This document shows positions 1-9,735 of a stretch of 64,000 bases of DNA, piece by piece. The notes beneath the pieces are model-generated. The model was not told where the DNA came from, did no database searches, and worked only from the letters and a program-made list of their open reading frames with translations. Location of the stretch: the NCBI RefSeq assembly GCF_950295315.1, contig NW_026647568.1:1-64000 (forward strand). Reading direction: 5' to 3'. The stretch comes from Erinaceus europaeus (Eukaryota > Chordata > Mammalia > Eulipotyphla > Erinaceidae). Position 1 is the stretch's first letter, and the number at the start of each line of letters is the position of its first letter. The position numbers and the translations under genes were made by a program.

Positions 1-278
1 AGAATCATGGGCAAGGTCTGTTTAATGAAAATTAAGGTGAATGAAATCCACCCTAGCCCAGGAGGAAATCAGAGTCCAGAAAGAAGTGACAATAATGAAA
101 GATTGTGAATGCAAACTCAATCCTACTTTGGATTTCTTTAGTCATACCTAGAGCCTCACCGCTGTCAGCTTTGCCCCAGGATGTGGTCCCCCCCCCATAT
201 TGCCTATCAGGAGTTGAATGCTGGGCCATGTGCTTGGCGACACAGGCCCCTCCTAGCTGAGCTAGCTTCCCTCATGCA
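1..278. other. unassigned left edge
   Basis: No gene or clear repeat is recognised. Positions 140-270 have a higher G+C content and could be a very worn tRNA-derived SINE, but too little is left to assign it. Confidence 0.4.
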
Positions 279-282
279 CTAA

Positions 283-632
283 TGTCATGCTATGTCATGG
301 TGTCATGGAGGAAAGAGAGAGAGAGGAGATCCGGAGCGGAGAGGGAACACAATTCTTTATTTGCAAGGGCACCTCAGAGTTGGGTGAGAGCGCAGTGGTT
401 CGGGCCACGTGGCGCTAGCCAAAATGGCTGTCTCACGCAGCAACCTTCCCTAGGTCTAATCACCAAAGTGAAAAGTGGGTAAGAGAGCGAGGAGTGGAAG
501 AAGAAGGGCTTTATAGGGCAAACACCGGGAGTGAGGAGCCGGGACAGGATTGGTTGGGAAGGGCACTTCGAGAATAGCCTATTAACTCTCACGGGAACTG
601 GCACTAGCCTGAGGGGACATCTGCACAGCACA
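283..632 (-). mobile_element. solo LTR, class-I ERV-like, 350 bp
   Basis: The unit begins TG and ends CA. It is flanked by the 4-bp direct repeat CTAA at 279-282 and 633-636. Read on the minus strand it has the order expected of an LTR promoter: a CCAAT motif near 550, a TATAAA box near 515, then an AATAAA signal near 356. A 4-bp duplication is typical of gammaretrovirus-like (class I) ERVs. No internal retroviral sequence is present, so this is a solo LTR. The class assignment is inference from TSD length. Confidence 0.8.
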
Positions 633-765
633 CTAATGTTTTAGGCATATATAGAATCACATGCTAGAGTAGCCAAGTTCATGCGATTCCCAATGTAATC
701 CCGTCACTTTCTTAAGTACTTCAGATGTTATTGAACATTCCTGAGAGCTGAGTGACACACTTTGG

Positions 766-1256
766 TATGTTATTATTATTTTTTAAATATTTTTTTTGTT
801 TGTGGCTTTAGTGGTTTACAGTACAGTGGCAGACACATGGATTCCCCTTCCTATCTTCCTGTGAACATTCTTTGCAGAACGTGCTCACTAACAGCCCAGG
901 TCAGTCTCCATCAAACACAGAAGGACCCCAAGGCTGACTTCAGTCTCTTCCTCTTTATCCTTCCCAGGATCCCTTTTTGTATTTGTATATGATACAGTAC
1001 ACCAAGTCCCAGCCATGCTTTACTGTGCGCTCTCTCTGCCTGTCCGGATTTATTTATTAGAACCTACCTATAAGTGAGATCATTCGCTGTTCACCCTTCT
1101 CTGTGGGGCTCATCTCACTTAACATGATGTCTTTACGTTCCATTCAAGATGAAGCAAAGAACATGATCTCTTCATTTTTACAACTGAGTAGTATCAAGCA
1201 CATATACCACAATGTTTTAACCATTCACCTGTTATTGGATATCTGGTTTTGGCTCC
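766..1256 (-). mobile_element. L1 3' portion, antisense, left part
   Basis: Antisense L1 3'UTR and end of ORF2. The stretch 1075-1256 (Ser/Thr-rich 3' end of ORF2) parallels the antisense L1 at 10.4-10.9 kb. It is interrupted at 1256 by an LTRa insertion and resumes at 1701 in register (...TCTGGTTTTGGCTCC | CAAGTTTTGGCTACTAC...). It is full of stops and not functional. Confidence 0.75.
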
Positions 1257-1700
1257 TGTTGGTATGCATGAGACCCCTTCTGTTTCATTTGGTTTAAATC
1301 CCCCCTGCTTAACACTATTCTATTTACATAACCACTTCATTCTATTTACATAACCACTGTTAACAAGTTCCACCCTCCCTCCAGGGCATTTGTGGTTCAG
1401 TGATAGGATTCTCGCCTAATCTGCCCCCTCTTTGTCACACTCTGATTTTCACCAGTCACTTTTCTCTCCACCCTCTCTATGTCACATCCTGTTTCCACCT
1501 TACTTGGCAAGTATATATAAAGACAGCATTGTGAGTTTTACGGTACTGTACTTTGAGTTTAACTTAGCTCGTCTTAGATTGTGCTGCGTCCTGCATGAAT
1601 AAAGAGATACTGCCTACAGCTCAACCATGAGTCCCTGGTCGTCTGTTACCCGCCCGTGAAGCCAGCCCGGCGAAAAGAACATAGCCCGCAAAAAACTACA
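1257..1700 (+). mobile_element. LTRa solo LTR, nested in L1
   Basis: A 444-bp unit starting TGTTGGTATG and ending ACTACA. It is flanked by a perfect 6-bp TSD, GGCTCC, at 1251-1256 and 1701-1706. It contains a TATATAAA box near 1513 and AATAAA near 1599, followed by a short U5. It is homologous to the copies at 16.6, 22.5, 24.9, 52.3 and 61.3 kb. A 6-bp TSD is usual for class-II (betaretrovirus-like) ERVs. Its 3' end is longer than in the sister copies. Confidence 0.85.
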
Positions 1701-2095
1701 GGCTCCCAAGTTTTGGCTACTACAATCTGTGCTGCTATGAGCACAGGTGTACATACATCTCTTCTGACAGGTGATTTTTTTTATCCTTTTGGTAAAAAAT
1801 CCAGGAGAGGTCCTGCTGAGTTATAGGGTAGGTCCATTTCTAGTGTCTGTTCTGAGAAGTCTCTAGACCATTTTCCACAAGTCTTGCATCTGTTTTCAAC
1901 TTCACAAGCAGTGCAAGAGGGTCCCTTTCTCCCCTACCCTCTTCAGCATGTGATGCTTCTATCCTTGCTCGCCTATGACATTGTCACAAGTGCAAAGTGG
2001 TATCTGATTGTGATCTTTATTTGCATTTCTAAAATAATTTGCAACTTTGAACACTTTCTCATTTGTCTGTAGGGCAGCTGGTTCTTTCCAGATTT
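1701..2095 (-). mobile_element. L1 ORF2 3' portion, antisense, right part
   Basis: This continues the L1 broken by the LTRa insertion. It matches the antisense of the conserved C-terminal ORF2 region, recognisable by the mammalian-wide stretch around 1720-1760 (TGTGCTGCTATGAGCACAGG) and the TTTGCATTTCTAA stretch near 2020. It ends near 2095. Confidence 0.75.
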
Positions 2096-2427
2096 AACAT
2101 ATCAGCTTTGATTTTGTGGTTGCATAACTGGCTCAAATCTTTTCTCAGCTGGCCTGAAACACAACTAGTCATGCAATAGAAAACAAGGGAGTTAGAGTCA
2201 ATAGATAACTCTGTCAGGACAGAGGTATTTACCTGGGCTTGATGTAGCAGACAGCACACAAAAAGCTGACTCCCCAGCACTATGTACAGTGCAATAATGT
2301 GGTTTAACTTCATTTCTATCTGGTGCAGTAAATTAGTAAATCTTAAAAGAAACAGAACAGTAAAGATAGTTATACTGCTGGTCTGTGTCAGGTCTTCTCT
2401 GGAGATTTTCTTTAGAATGCTTTTAAA
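2096..2427. other. unassigned 330 bp
   Basis: No gene, repeat family or regulatory motif is recognised. The sequence is ordinary and mildly AT-rich. Confidence 0.4.
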
Positions 2428-2628
2428 ATTAATTAATTAATTATTGGATAGAGACAGATACATTGAGAAGGGAGGGGGAGATAAAGAAGGGTAGAGACAG
2501 AGAAACATCTGCAGCCCTGCTTCAGCATTCCTGAAGCTTCCTCCCTGCAGGTGGGGACCAGTCGCTTGAACCCAAGTCCTTGTGTACTTTAATGAATGCT
2601 CTGCCAGGTGCGCCACTGCCTGCCCCCT
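2428..2628 (-). mobile_element. SINE-B
   Basis: The minus strand carries the SINE-B body: a tRNA-like head with a GCTTGAACCC B-box relative at 2565-2575, the GGTCCCCACCTGCAGGGAGG module, the CTGCAG/CTTCAG module and a CT-rich tail running to an AATTAATTAATT end. Moderately diverged. Confidence 0.8.
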
Positions 2629-2654
2629 AAAATGTTTAAGTTTTTTTTTTTTAA

Positions 2655-2790
2655 GATTCACATATTTACTAATTTATTGATATAAGAAAGAGAAAATCAG
2701 AGTATCTCTTTGACACTCTAATGCTGAAGTTAGAATTTGAGATCTTACCTTTGCGCATCTGGTGCTCTATGTGAAATCCTGGCCACCGGA
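2655..2790 (-). mobile_element. degenerate SINE-C
   Basis: The T-rich start, the TTTATTGATATAAGAAAGAG tail and an ending CTGGCCACC mirror the SINE-C consensus on the minus strand. It is heavily mutated, so the class is tentative. Confidence 0.5.
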
Positions 2791-3029
2791 GTAATTAGAC
2801 TTGTTTACTTTCCTTATGTCTAAATGACATTGTTTATTTCAGCTTGCCACTCAATGATATTAGAAACTGCTTTAAATTAGCTTCCTAGAACTTTTTTTAG
2901 AAGTCTTAATTCTTATTGTATTCTTTTTACATGTGGTAATTCTCTAAATAAGAACAAAAACCCATCACATAAAGTAATAGGTCTCTAGTATGTTTCAGTA
3001 TGTACTTATCTGACTTTTACCTTTGAAAG

Positions 3030-3265
3030 TAAATTTATTTTTTTTTATTTTTATTTAAGAAAGGAGACATTAACAAAACCATAGAATAAGAGGGGTACAA
3101 TTCCGCACAATTCCCATAACCCGATCTCCACATCCCACCCCCTCCCCTGATAGCTTTCCCATTCTCTATCTCTCTGGGAGTATGGATCCAGGGTCATTGT
3201 GGGTTGCAGAGGGCGGAAGGCCTGGCTTCTGTAATTGCTTCCCCGCTGAACATGGGCATTGACTG
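3030..3265 (-). mobile_element. R1 element, 5'-truncated
   Basis: The minus-strand copy starts with an oligo-T (the reverse of its A tail) and ATTTAAGAAAGG, then GGGGTACAATTCC and ACCCCCTCCCCTGATAGC, and stops in the GCTGAACATGGGC module. It matches the 3' half of the copies at 4.9, 7.3, 14.6 and 53 kb. The 5' half is missing, as expected of incomplete reverse transcription. Confidence 0.8.
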
Positions 3266-3967
3266 GTCTATAGAACGGATGATTTGAATCTTCTTTTCTT
3301 TAGTAGTAAGCAACATTCACTGAAGTCTTCCTTAGTGAGACAAATGAAAATCCAAAAATCTCTCAAGTTGCACAGATTGAGTATAATATGTCTTGGTGGC
3401 AAAAAGAAGGGTTTGAGGGAGCTTGATTTTAATAAGTTCATGTACAAGAAGAACAATGTCTGCATATGCCACTTGTTCAACTCCTAAAAGAATCAACATT
3501 TACAATGTAGGGGGCATGCAGGTCTATAATACTGCTACTGCTTGACAGATCTCACAAATAGTGCAGAATGTCTGTATGCAGACTGCTAAGATCATTCATT
3601 TAAAATTCGGATTGTTAATATCTTTATTTAATCGCATTGAGATGTTTTCTGCTACAGGGACAGTTTATGATTGTGCAGTACTTGTTATTTTGGGGGGGAT
3701 CAGAAGTGTGAAGTGATGTGCAGAGTGAAGACACAGGGGCAACGACAACTAAAGTTACTTGAATAAATACTTTTCTTCTTGTCTAAAATTCCAGAAACAA
3801 CACAATAAATATTTTGAGCCAAAGAGTACTAAAATGTTTTAATTGCAAGTTGTTGAAAAAAAAAAGCTTTCACATGCTTTTTCGTTCTTTAACTTTATTG
3901 AAAGTTCCATCCACAACTGTCATTTCACTTTGCTAAGTTTGGGTGAATTTTAATTAGAAGCAAAATA
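3266..3967. other. unassigned 700 bp
   Basis: AT-rich with no recognised family. Two overlapping short frames at 3268-3487 are open on opposite strands, have no homology I know and are judged chance. Confidence 0.4.
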
Positions 3968-3969
3968 TT

Positions 3970-4150
3970 ATTTATTTATTTAATTATGTTTCTTGTATTT
4001 ATTAAGGTAGAGACAGACTGTGAGGGAGGAGATGGGGAGAGAGAGTGAGAGACACGTATGGAACTGCTGCACATCTGTGAACAGGCTCGGACCCAGGTCC
4101 TTGATGTGGGAAGACTGTGCTCCACCAAATGAGTCACCAATATGCCCCCC
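3970..4150 (-). mobile_element. SINE-B-like, internally deleted
   Basis: Minus-strand SINE with a TTTATT tail, a GA-rich (antisense CT-rich) segment, then GCTCGGACCCAGGTCCTTG (B-box region) and the head near 4100-4140. The central CCCCACCTGCAGG module is lost. Confidence 0.65.
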
Positions 4151-4309
4151 CCCTTTTTTTTTTCTTCCTTCTCCTTCAGCTATCTCCTTCAACTTTTTAC
4201 TCACAGTTTCATTAGTATTCACTATGGGTAACAGTTTAGACATTTTTAGGCTGAAGGTTGAGTTCTTTATGAACCTATGATTTGCAATGGAACCACCTTA
4301 TGTTAGCGG

Positions 4310-4312
<3 letters not shown>

Positions 4313-4350
<38 letters not shown>
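4313..4350. repeat. (CA)n microsatellite
   Basis: About 18-19 uninterrupted CA dinucleotides. Confidence 0.97.
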
Positions 4351-4920
4351 GCAGGTAGCAGGTCTATGGAGCCAATTAACTGAGGGCCAGATCTAGCTTT
4401 CAAAACTCATTACATTTGCACCTTATCTTGGACTCCGGCCATTTGCACAGCAGGGAAAAAGCCATGGCTGTGACCAGGCCAGCCGCACTCCTCGCCTAAG
4501 ACAGTGCAGGATGACCGAAATAATGAATGTAATTAAAACAGCATGGAGCCAAGAAAAAATAATTAGTATACACGTTGGATGGTCGGGGAGGCCAGACACA
4601 TGACGAAAACTATTTCAAGGATTTTAATGATATTCTAGACTCATTTAGTTTTCAAATACGAACACACATATCAAAATACAAGATAAATGATGATTCTTGA
4701 TTCTATGCAAAGACGTAGATTTAAGGTGTTCTCCTGTTGTAGAATAGTATTATAATCCCCTGTATTTCTTACCATCGAATTATTTATTTGTTATATTCAG
4801 GAGGAAGAAGTGACATAATGGGCCTACAGACATTAAATGATAAAATTGAAATGTTGGGTGTTAGCAAATGGAGTCATAAAACACACCTTAGTATTTATAT
4901 TTAATGCATAATTTAAAAGA
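4351..4920. other. unassigned 570 bp
   Basis: No repeat or coding signature recognised; AT-rich unique-looking DNA. Confidence 0.4.
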
Positions 4921-4939
4921 AAAATTTTTTCTTTTTTTT

Positions 4940-5440
4940 TTTAATTATTATTTTTTATTTAAGAAAGGATTAATTAACAAAACCATAGGGTAGGAGGGGT
5001 ACAACTCCACACAATTCCCACCACCCAATCTCCATATCCCACCCCCTCCCCCGATAGCTTTCCCATTCTCTATCCCTCTGGGAGCATGGACCCAGGGTCA
5101 TTGTGGGATGCAGAAGGTGGAAGGTCTGGCTTCTGTAATTGCTTCCCCGCTGAACATGGGCGTTGACTGGTCGGTCCATACTCCCAGCCTGCCTCTCTCT
5201 TTCCCTAGTAGGGTGGGGCTCTGGGGAAGCTGAGCTCCAGGACACATTGGTGGGGTCTTCAGTCCAGGGAAGCCTGGCTGGCATCCTGATGACACCTGGA
5301 ACCTGGTGACTGAAAAGAGAGTTAACATACAAAGCCAAACAAATTGTTGAGCAATCATGGACCCAAAGCTTGGAAAAGTGGAGAGGAAGTATTAGGGAGG
5401 TACTCACTGCAAACTCTAGTGCACTTCTGCTTTCTTACTT
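4940..5440 (-). mobile_element. R1 element, near full length
   Basis: The minus strand runs from a T-rich tail (ATTTAAGAAAGGATTAATT) through the whole R1 body to CTCACTGCAAACTCTAGTG at about 5440, the same 5' module as the TSD-bounded copy at 52.96-53.46 kb. It carries a 145-codon open frame on its sense strand (5407 to 4970) in the frame shared with other R1 copies. Its 5' end abuts an L1 3'UTR fragment at 5437-5480. Confidence 0.85.
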
Positions 5441-5665
5441 TGGTGCCATACTCCAAACTCAGTCAATTTCTGCTTTGCGTTTCTACTTTTTTTTTTTTTT
5501 TACATGCATAACATTCCCCAGATTCCCATTTAACAATACAACCCCCACTATTTCATTCGTCATTTTTCATGGATCTGTATTCTGCCCACCCACCCACCCA
5601 CCCCAGAGTCTTTTACTTTGGTGTAATGCTCCAATTCCATTTCAGGTTCGACTTGTGTTTTAAAA
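5441..5665 (-). mobile_element. two L1 3'UTR fragments, antisense
   Basis: 5441-5484 (TACTTTGGTGCCATACTCC) and 5488-5665 (oligo-T, then CATGCATAACATTCCCCAG to AGAGTCTTTTACTTTGGTG) both match the antisense of the L1 3'UTR seen at 37.0, 39.5 and 60.5 kb. The oligo-T at 5489-5502 is the A tail of the second insertion. Confidence 0.75.
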
Positions 5666-6016
5666 GCCAAGTCTGGAGTATTCATTTGTGACCGTAGACG
5701 CTGTAATTTTAAAAACATGTATCCTTGAGGCTAAAATTGGAAGTGTAAATTTGCCGGCAGAAACCCGGGCAGCTGATTGCCCAGAGAGGAGCCTGGAGCC
5801 CCGGGCACCTTAGAGTCCTTCCCCAGACCACGCTGGAGCTGCAGAGGCCGGGCGAGCAGAGCTTCGCAGATGCTGCAAGAAATGCTTCCCGCCCATTCTC
5901 CTGCGTCCCCCATATTCTATAAAGCCGACAGTGGAGCTGTGCGGGTAGTGTTGTGCTTGTGTGAGGACCTTTAGGTAGCACAGTGCCTGTGCGAGCCTTG
6001 AGTGAAACGTGCATAC

Positions 6017-6051
<35 letters not shown>

Positions 6052-6145
6052 TGCATGTGTGTATGCATACATATGTTTGCGAGGGAAGAGTGGGAAAATT
6101 AAGTTGAGCACAATAGTAATGATATTTCTTTGAAATCATACCATA
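5666..6145. other. unassigned, GC-richer stretch
   Basis: 5750-5950 is unusually GC-rich for the window, with several CpGs. Short overlapping frames are open on both strands. I recognise no gene; a fragment of an old promoter or repeat is possible. Confidence 0.35.
6018..6050. repeat. (ACAG)n microsatellite
   Basis: About eight tandem ACAG tetranucleotides. Confidence 0.95.
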
Positions 6146-6456
6146 GGAGGCCGGGTGGGAGTGCACAGGCTTAATCGCACATGGTGCAAAGTACAAGGAC
6201 CAGAACAAAGATCCGGGTTCGAGCCTTTGGCTCCCCACCTGCAAGGGGGTCACTTCAGTGGTGAAGCAGGTCTACAGGTGTGTTTTCTCCCCTCCTTTGT
6301 CTCCCCATCCCTTGTCAATTTATCTCTGTCCTATCCAACAAAATGGGGAAAATGGCCTCCAGGAGCAGTGGATTGGTAGTACAGGCACCAAGCCCCCAGC
6401 AATAACCCTGGAGGTAATACATTAATAAATAAATATTAAAAATAAAAATAAATACA
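6146..6456 (+). mobile_element. SINE-A, long form
   Basis: Sense SINE with an exact GGGTTCGAGCC B box at 6216-6226, the CTCCCCACCTGCAAGGGGG module, a CT-rich segment, the GGCCTCCAGGAGCAGTGGAT module and an AATAAATAAATA tail. A CATAG repeat at both ends (6142-6146 and near 6457) may be a short TSD. Confidence 0.85.
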
Positions 6457-6619
6457 GCATAGTGTAGCACATCCTGCATATAGTATTTTAAGACAGAATC
6501 ATACAGCATAGATGATTCTCTTCACATCCTAAATTTAAAAAAAAGTTATATTTACAGTTTTATAATGTTGAACATATTTCATTCTTTATCTTCATTATTA
6601 ACTCAAAGTCACAGCAGTT

Positions 6620-7150
6620 TCGCTCTTTTTTTTTTCCCCTTCAGATAATGACACAGAGAGAGTGAGGTTAAAAGTTCAAAGCGCTGGGGGTCGGCCTGGG
6701 TTAAGCGCACATGACCCAAAGTCCAAGGACCGGCATAAGGATCCCTGTTTGAGCCCCCAGCTCCCCACCTGAATGGGGGGGGGTCACTTCACAAGCGGTG
6801 AAGCAGGTCTGCAGGTGTTTATTCCCCCCCCAGTCTTCCCCTCCTCTCTCAATTTCTCTCTATCCTATCCAAGAATGATGACATCAATAACAAGGATAAT
6901 AATGACCACAACAACGATAAAACAGCCAGGGCAACAAAATGGAAAAACCAGCCTCCAAGAGCAGTGGATTTGTTTTACAGGCACTCAGCCCCAGCAATAA
7001 CCTTGGAGGAAATAAATAAATAAATAGATAAATAAATAAATAAATAAAATGTCATTAAAAAAAGCCACAGCACTGAAACTTCCCTCTGCATGGTGGAGGC
7101 TGGATCGGACCCGTGTGACCCTCCAAGCAGTGCACCACGCAGAGCTCTCT
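6620..7150 (-). mobile_element. older degenerate SINE split by a younger SINE-A
   Basis: 6630-6685 (T run, then GACACAGAGAGAGTGAGG) and 7060-7150 (TGGAGGCTGGATCGGACCC...CAGTGCACC) read as two halves of one antisense SINE. The host is worn and its class is not certain. Confidence 0.45.
6686..7049 (+). mobile_element. SINE-A, long form, nested
   Basis: Starts GGTCGGCCTGGGTTAAGCGC and carries the ACCGGCATAAGGATCC head, CTGAATGGGGGG, GAAGCAGGTCTGCAGGTG, a trinucleotide-rich AATAAC segment, the GAGCAGTGGATT module and an (AAAT)n tail at 7009-7049. It sits inside an older antisense SINE. Confidence 0.85.
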
Positions 7151-7262
7151 TTCCCACACACTGCCTTGTAATGTGTCCTGGAAGAAGTATCTAAAATGAA
7201 TTGTGAACCTTTTCTCTGTGAATTATTTTGAATTTTTTAAAAAATGATAGAATATCAAATCC

Positions 7263-7770
7263 AGTATAGCAATGGGCACTTTGGAATATAACTAAAATAG
7301 GCCTACTAGATATTTCCAAAACAGAGACCCCAACTCTTCATCTGCACTATTCTAGTCTTTAGGTTCATGATTAGTCAACAATATGTTTGGCCTTACATGT
7401 TAACTCTCTTTTCGGCCACCAGGTTCCAGATGCTGTCATGATGCCGACCAGACTTCCCTGGACAGACGACCCCACTAATGTGTCCTGGAGCTCTGCTTCC
7501 CCAGAGTCCTGCCCCACTAGAGAAAGAGAGAGACAGGCTGGGAGTATGGATCCACCTGTCAATGCCCATGTTCAGCGGGGAAGCAATGACAGAAGCCAGA
7601 CCTTCCACCTTCTGCATCCCACAGTGACCCTGGGTCCATACTCCCAGAGGGATAAAGAATAGGAAAGTTATCAGGGGAGGGGATGGGATACAGAGTTCTA
7701 GTGGTGGGAACTGTGTGGAGTTGTACCCCTCTTATCTTATCCTAAGGTTTTGTCAGTTTTTCCTTTTTTT
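7263..7770 (+). mobile_element. R1 element, sense
   Basis: The sense copy begins AGTATAGCAATGGGCACTTTG (the long-form 5' module also seen at 14.57 kb) and runs through the R1 body. It carries a 91-codon frame (7387-7662) with NVSWSSASPE and RERQAGSMD motifs shared with other copies. Its 3' terminus is displaced to 8103-8130 by a SINE-A insertion. Confidence 0.85.
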
Positions 7771-8102
7771 TTTTTTTTTCTCCAAGGTTATTGCTGGGAC
7801 TCTGTTCCTGTGCTACAAATACAGTATTCCTGGAGGCTATTTTTTTCTCTATTTTTGCCCTTGTTGTTTATTGTTTTTGTTACTGTTATTGTTGTTCTTA
7901 TTGCTTTCATTGTTGGATAGGACAGAGAGAAATGGAGAGAGGAGGGGAAGACAGAGAGGGGGAGAGAAAGACAGACACCTGCAGACCCGCTTCACCGTCT
8001 ATGAGGCGACCTCCCCTGCAGGTGGGGAGCTGGGGGCTCGAACCGGGATCCTTGTGCTTTGCATCATGTGCGCTTAACCTGCTGTGCTACAGCCTGGACC
8101 CC
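7771..8102 (-). mobile_element. SINE-A, long form, inserted in R1
   Basis: Antisense SINE-A (oligo-T, CTCCAAGGTTATTGCTGGG, GAGAGGAGGGGAAGACAGAG, GGCTCGAACCGGGATCC). It is flanked by CAGTTTTTCCTTTTT at 7755-7769 and CAGTGTTTCCTTTTT at 8102-8116, a 15-bp TSD with one mismatch made from R1 sequence. It is therefore younger than the R1 copy. Confidence 0.9.
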
Positions 8103-8135
8103 AGTGTTTCCTTTTTATAAATAAAAATTGAAAAG
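8103..8135 (+). mobile_element. R1 3' terminus (continuation)
   Basis: GTTTCCTTTTTATAAATAAAAATTG is the R1 3' end with its AATAAA signal, separated from the rest of the copy by the SINE-A. Confidence 0.85.
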
Positions 8136-8247
8136 AAAAAGAAAAGAAAAGAAAATCTAATGCATTGTTACTACAAAAATGTGTGAAATAAGAAAGGTAG
8201 TACACTCTATTCCTCTGGGGTTAGACATGTGAGTGAAGACTATGGGA

Positions 8248-8470
8248 GAGGGGCCCAGCCATGGCGCCTGGTGAAGCGCTCACATCATAGTGTGCAAGTC
8301 CGGGTGCAAGTCCTAGTCCCCTCCTGCAGGGGGGAAGCTTCAGTAGTGTTGGAGCAGGCTGCAGGTGTCTCTATGTCTCTTTGCCTATCTCCCCTTTCCT
8401 CTCAGTTTATCTCTGTTTCTATCTAATAAGTAAATAAATGAATAAAATATAATAAAATAAAATAAAAATA
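8248..8470 (+). mobile_element. SINE-B
   Basis: GGGGCCCAGCCATGGCGCC head, a mutated B box (GGGTGCAAGTCC), CCTGCAGGGGGGAAGCTTC, GCAGGCTGCAGGTGTCTC and a CT-rich segment ending in an AATAAA-rich tail. Confidence 0.8.
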
Positions 8471-8475
8471 AGAAG

Positions 8476-9084
8476 ATGGAAGACAGGAGAAGAGTATGCC
8501 CCACTGACGGAATAGGAAAAGAAATGATATCAGGACAAAGTCAGCATCTGGGCGCTGGCTGTTTAGGAGAACCATCATACTACAGAATCATGGGCAGGAT
8601 AGTGTTTGAAAGCAAGCAGTGCTGGAGACATTTCAGAGATGGCAGTTCTTTCAAGGTCCAGTTGCTGGCAGGGGTTACTTTCTGACTTAATAAAATGGTT
8701 GAAAGTCTAGTTTAGTGGTGGAGGCTGGTGTCCATTTAAGAGAGGAAATAAGGACAAATTTCATATGTTCGACATCAGCATAAGCTGAATGATAGCGGCT
8801 ATAGCTATTCCTTTTAAATGTGTTTAACGGAAACAGTAACATTACCTTAGTTTTCCTATATAAATTTTAGGTTTCTGAAGGAAATTTAAGATACCAAACT
8901 AGAATATAGTAATGCCAACTGTCATTATCAAACTTTCTGTCATTTATTTTGCTGAAGGCACTTTGAATTAGCAGGTTCCAATGGCCCAAAGATGCCCCCT
9001 TTCTGGGGAGGCGGTTGGATTTATCAGGTAGAAGGTGAGGAAGGGTGCAGAACGTGAGACACCACATCAGCACAGCACCAGTTA
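8476..9084. other. unassigned 600 bp
   Basis: No family recognised and no coding signal; short frames only. Confidence 0.4.
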
Positions 9085-9200
9085 GGAAGGTGCTTTCTGC
9101 ATAGTGCTCCTACGTGGTGGAGGGAGAGAAAACTGAGTCAGGTCCTTGAACATGGTAACATGTACACTTTAGCAGGTGAACAATTTCTGGCCTCCCACTA
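9085..9200 (-). mobile_element. degenerate SINE fragment
   Basis: GGAGGGAGAGAAAAC...CAGGTCCTTGAACATGG...AACAATTTCTGGCCTCCC resembles an antisense SINE-B head with most of the body gone. Confidence 0.45.
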
Positions 9201-9554
9201 TCTGTGATCCTAACACAGAAAAAAAGACACCCTCTCAGGAAAACTACTGAAAGAAGCAAATGAAACATTCCAGGAAGACCCAAAAACATAACATGAATCC
9301 TTCTTACTAGTTCTCAAACTATTCTTGTGGTTACAGAATATTGAAGCATGGCTGGCCTTTGACTGTCCAATGTGAGGGGTCTGTCCTGTTGTGTTGAAGT
9401 CCTGAATGTCTGAAGGTATCCTAGCCCACTGTTACTCATGGTAAAGCCACCTCATCTTGGATAGAACTTAAAGGAGTCATAGTGCCTGAGAGAATGCAAA
9501 ATGAGGAGGATGGATACCTGAGGATTATACTCAAAGGTGGATCTTTAGAAACAA

Positions 9555-9735
9555 GAGGGGGCGCTAGGGAGACAGCAGAATGGTTATGCAAAGAGGCTTT
9601 CATGCCTGACACTCCAAGGCCAGCACCACTATAAGCCAGAGCTGAGCAGTGCTCTGGTCTCTCTTCCCTCTTTCTGTATCTCTCATTAAAATAAATAAAT
9701 AAAATGTTTAAAAGAAGAAGAAGAAAAAAAAAGAA
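9555..9735 (+). mobile_element. SINE-D
   Basis: GCAGAATGGTTATGCAAAGAG head, CATGCCTGACACTCCAAGG, GCCAGAGCTGAGCAGTGCTCTGG, a CT-rich segment and an (AAAT)/(GAA) tail. The head resembles a tRNA with an A-box-like TAGGGAGACAGC. Confidence 0.8.

Noticed and set aside
5750..5960. CpG-island promoter
   Set aside because: G+C is raised but the stretch is only about 200 bp, CpG density is modest, and no gene starts beside it.
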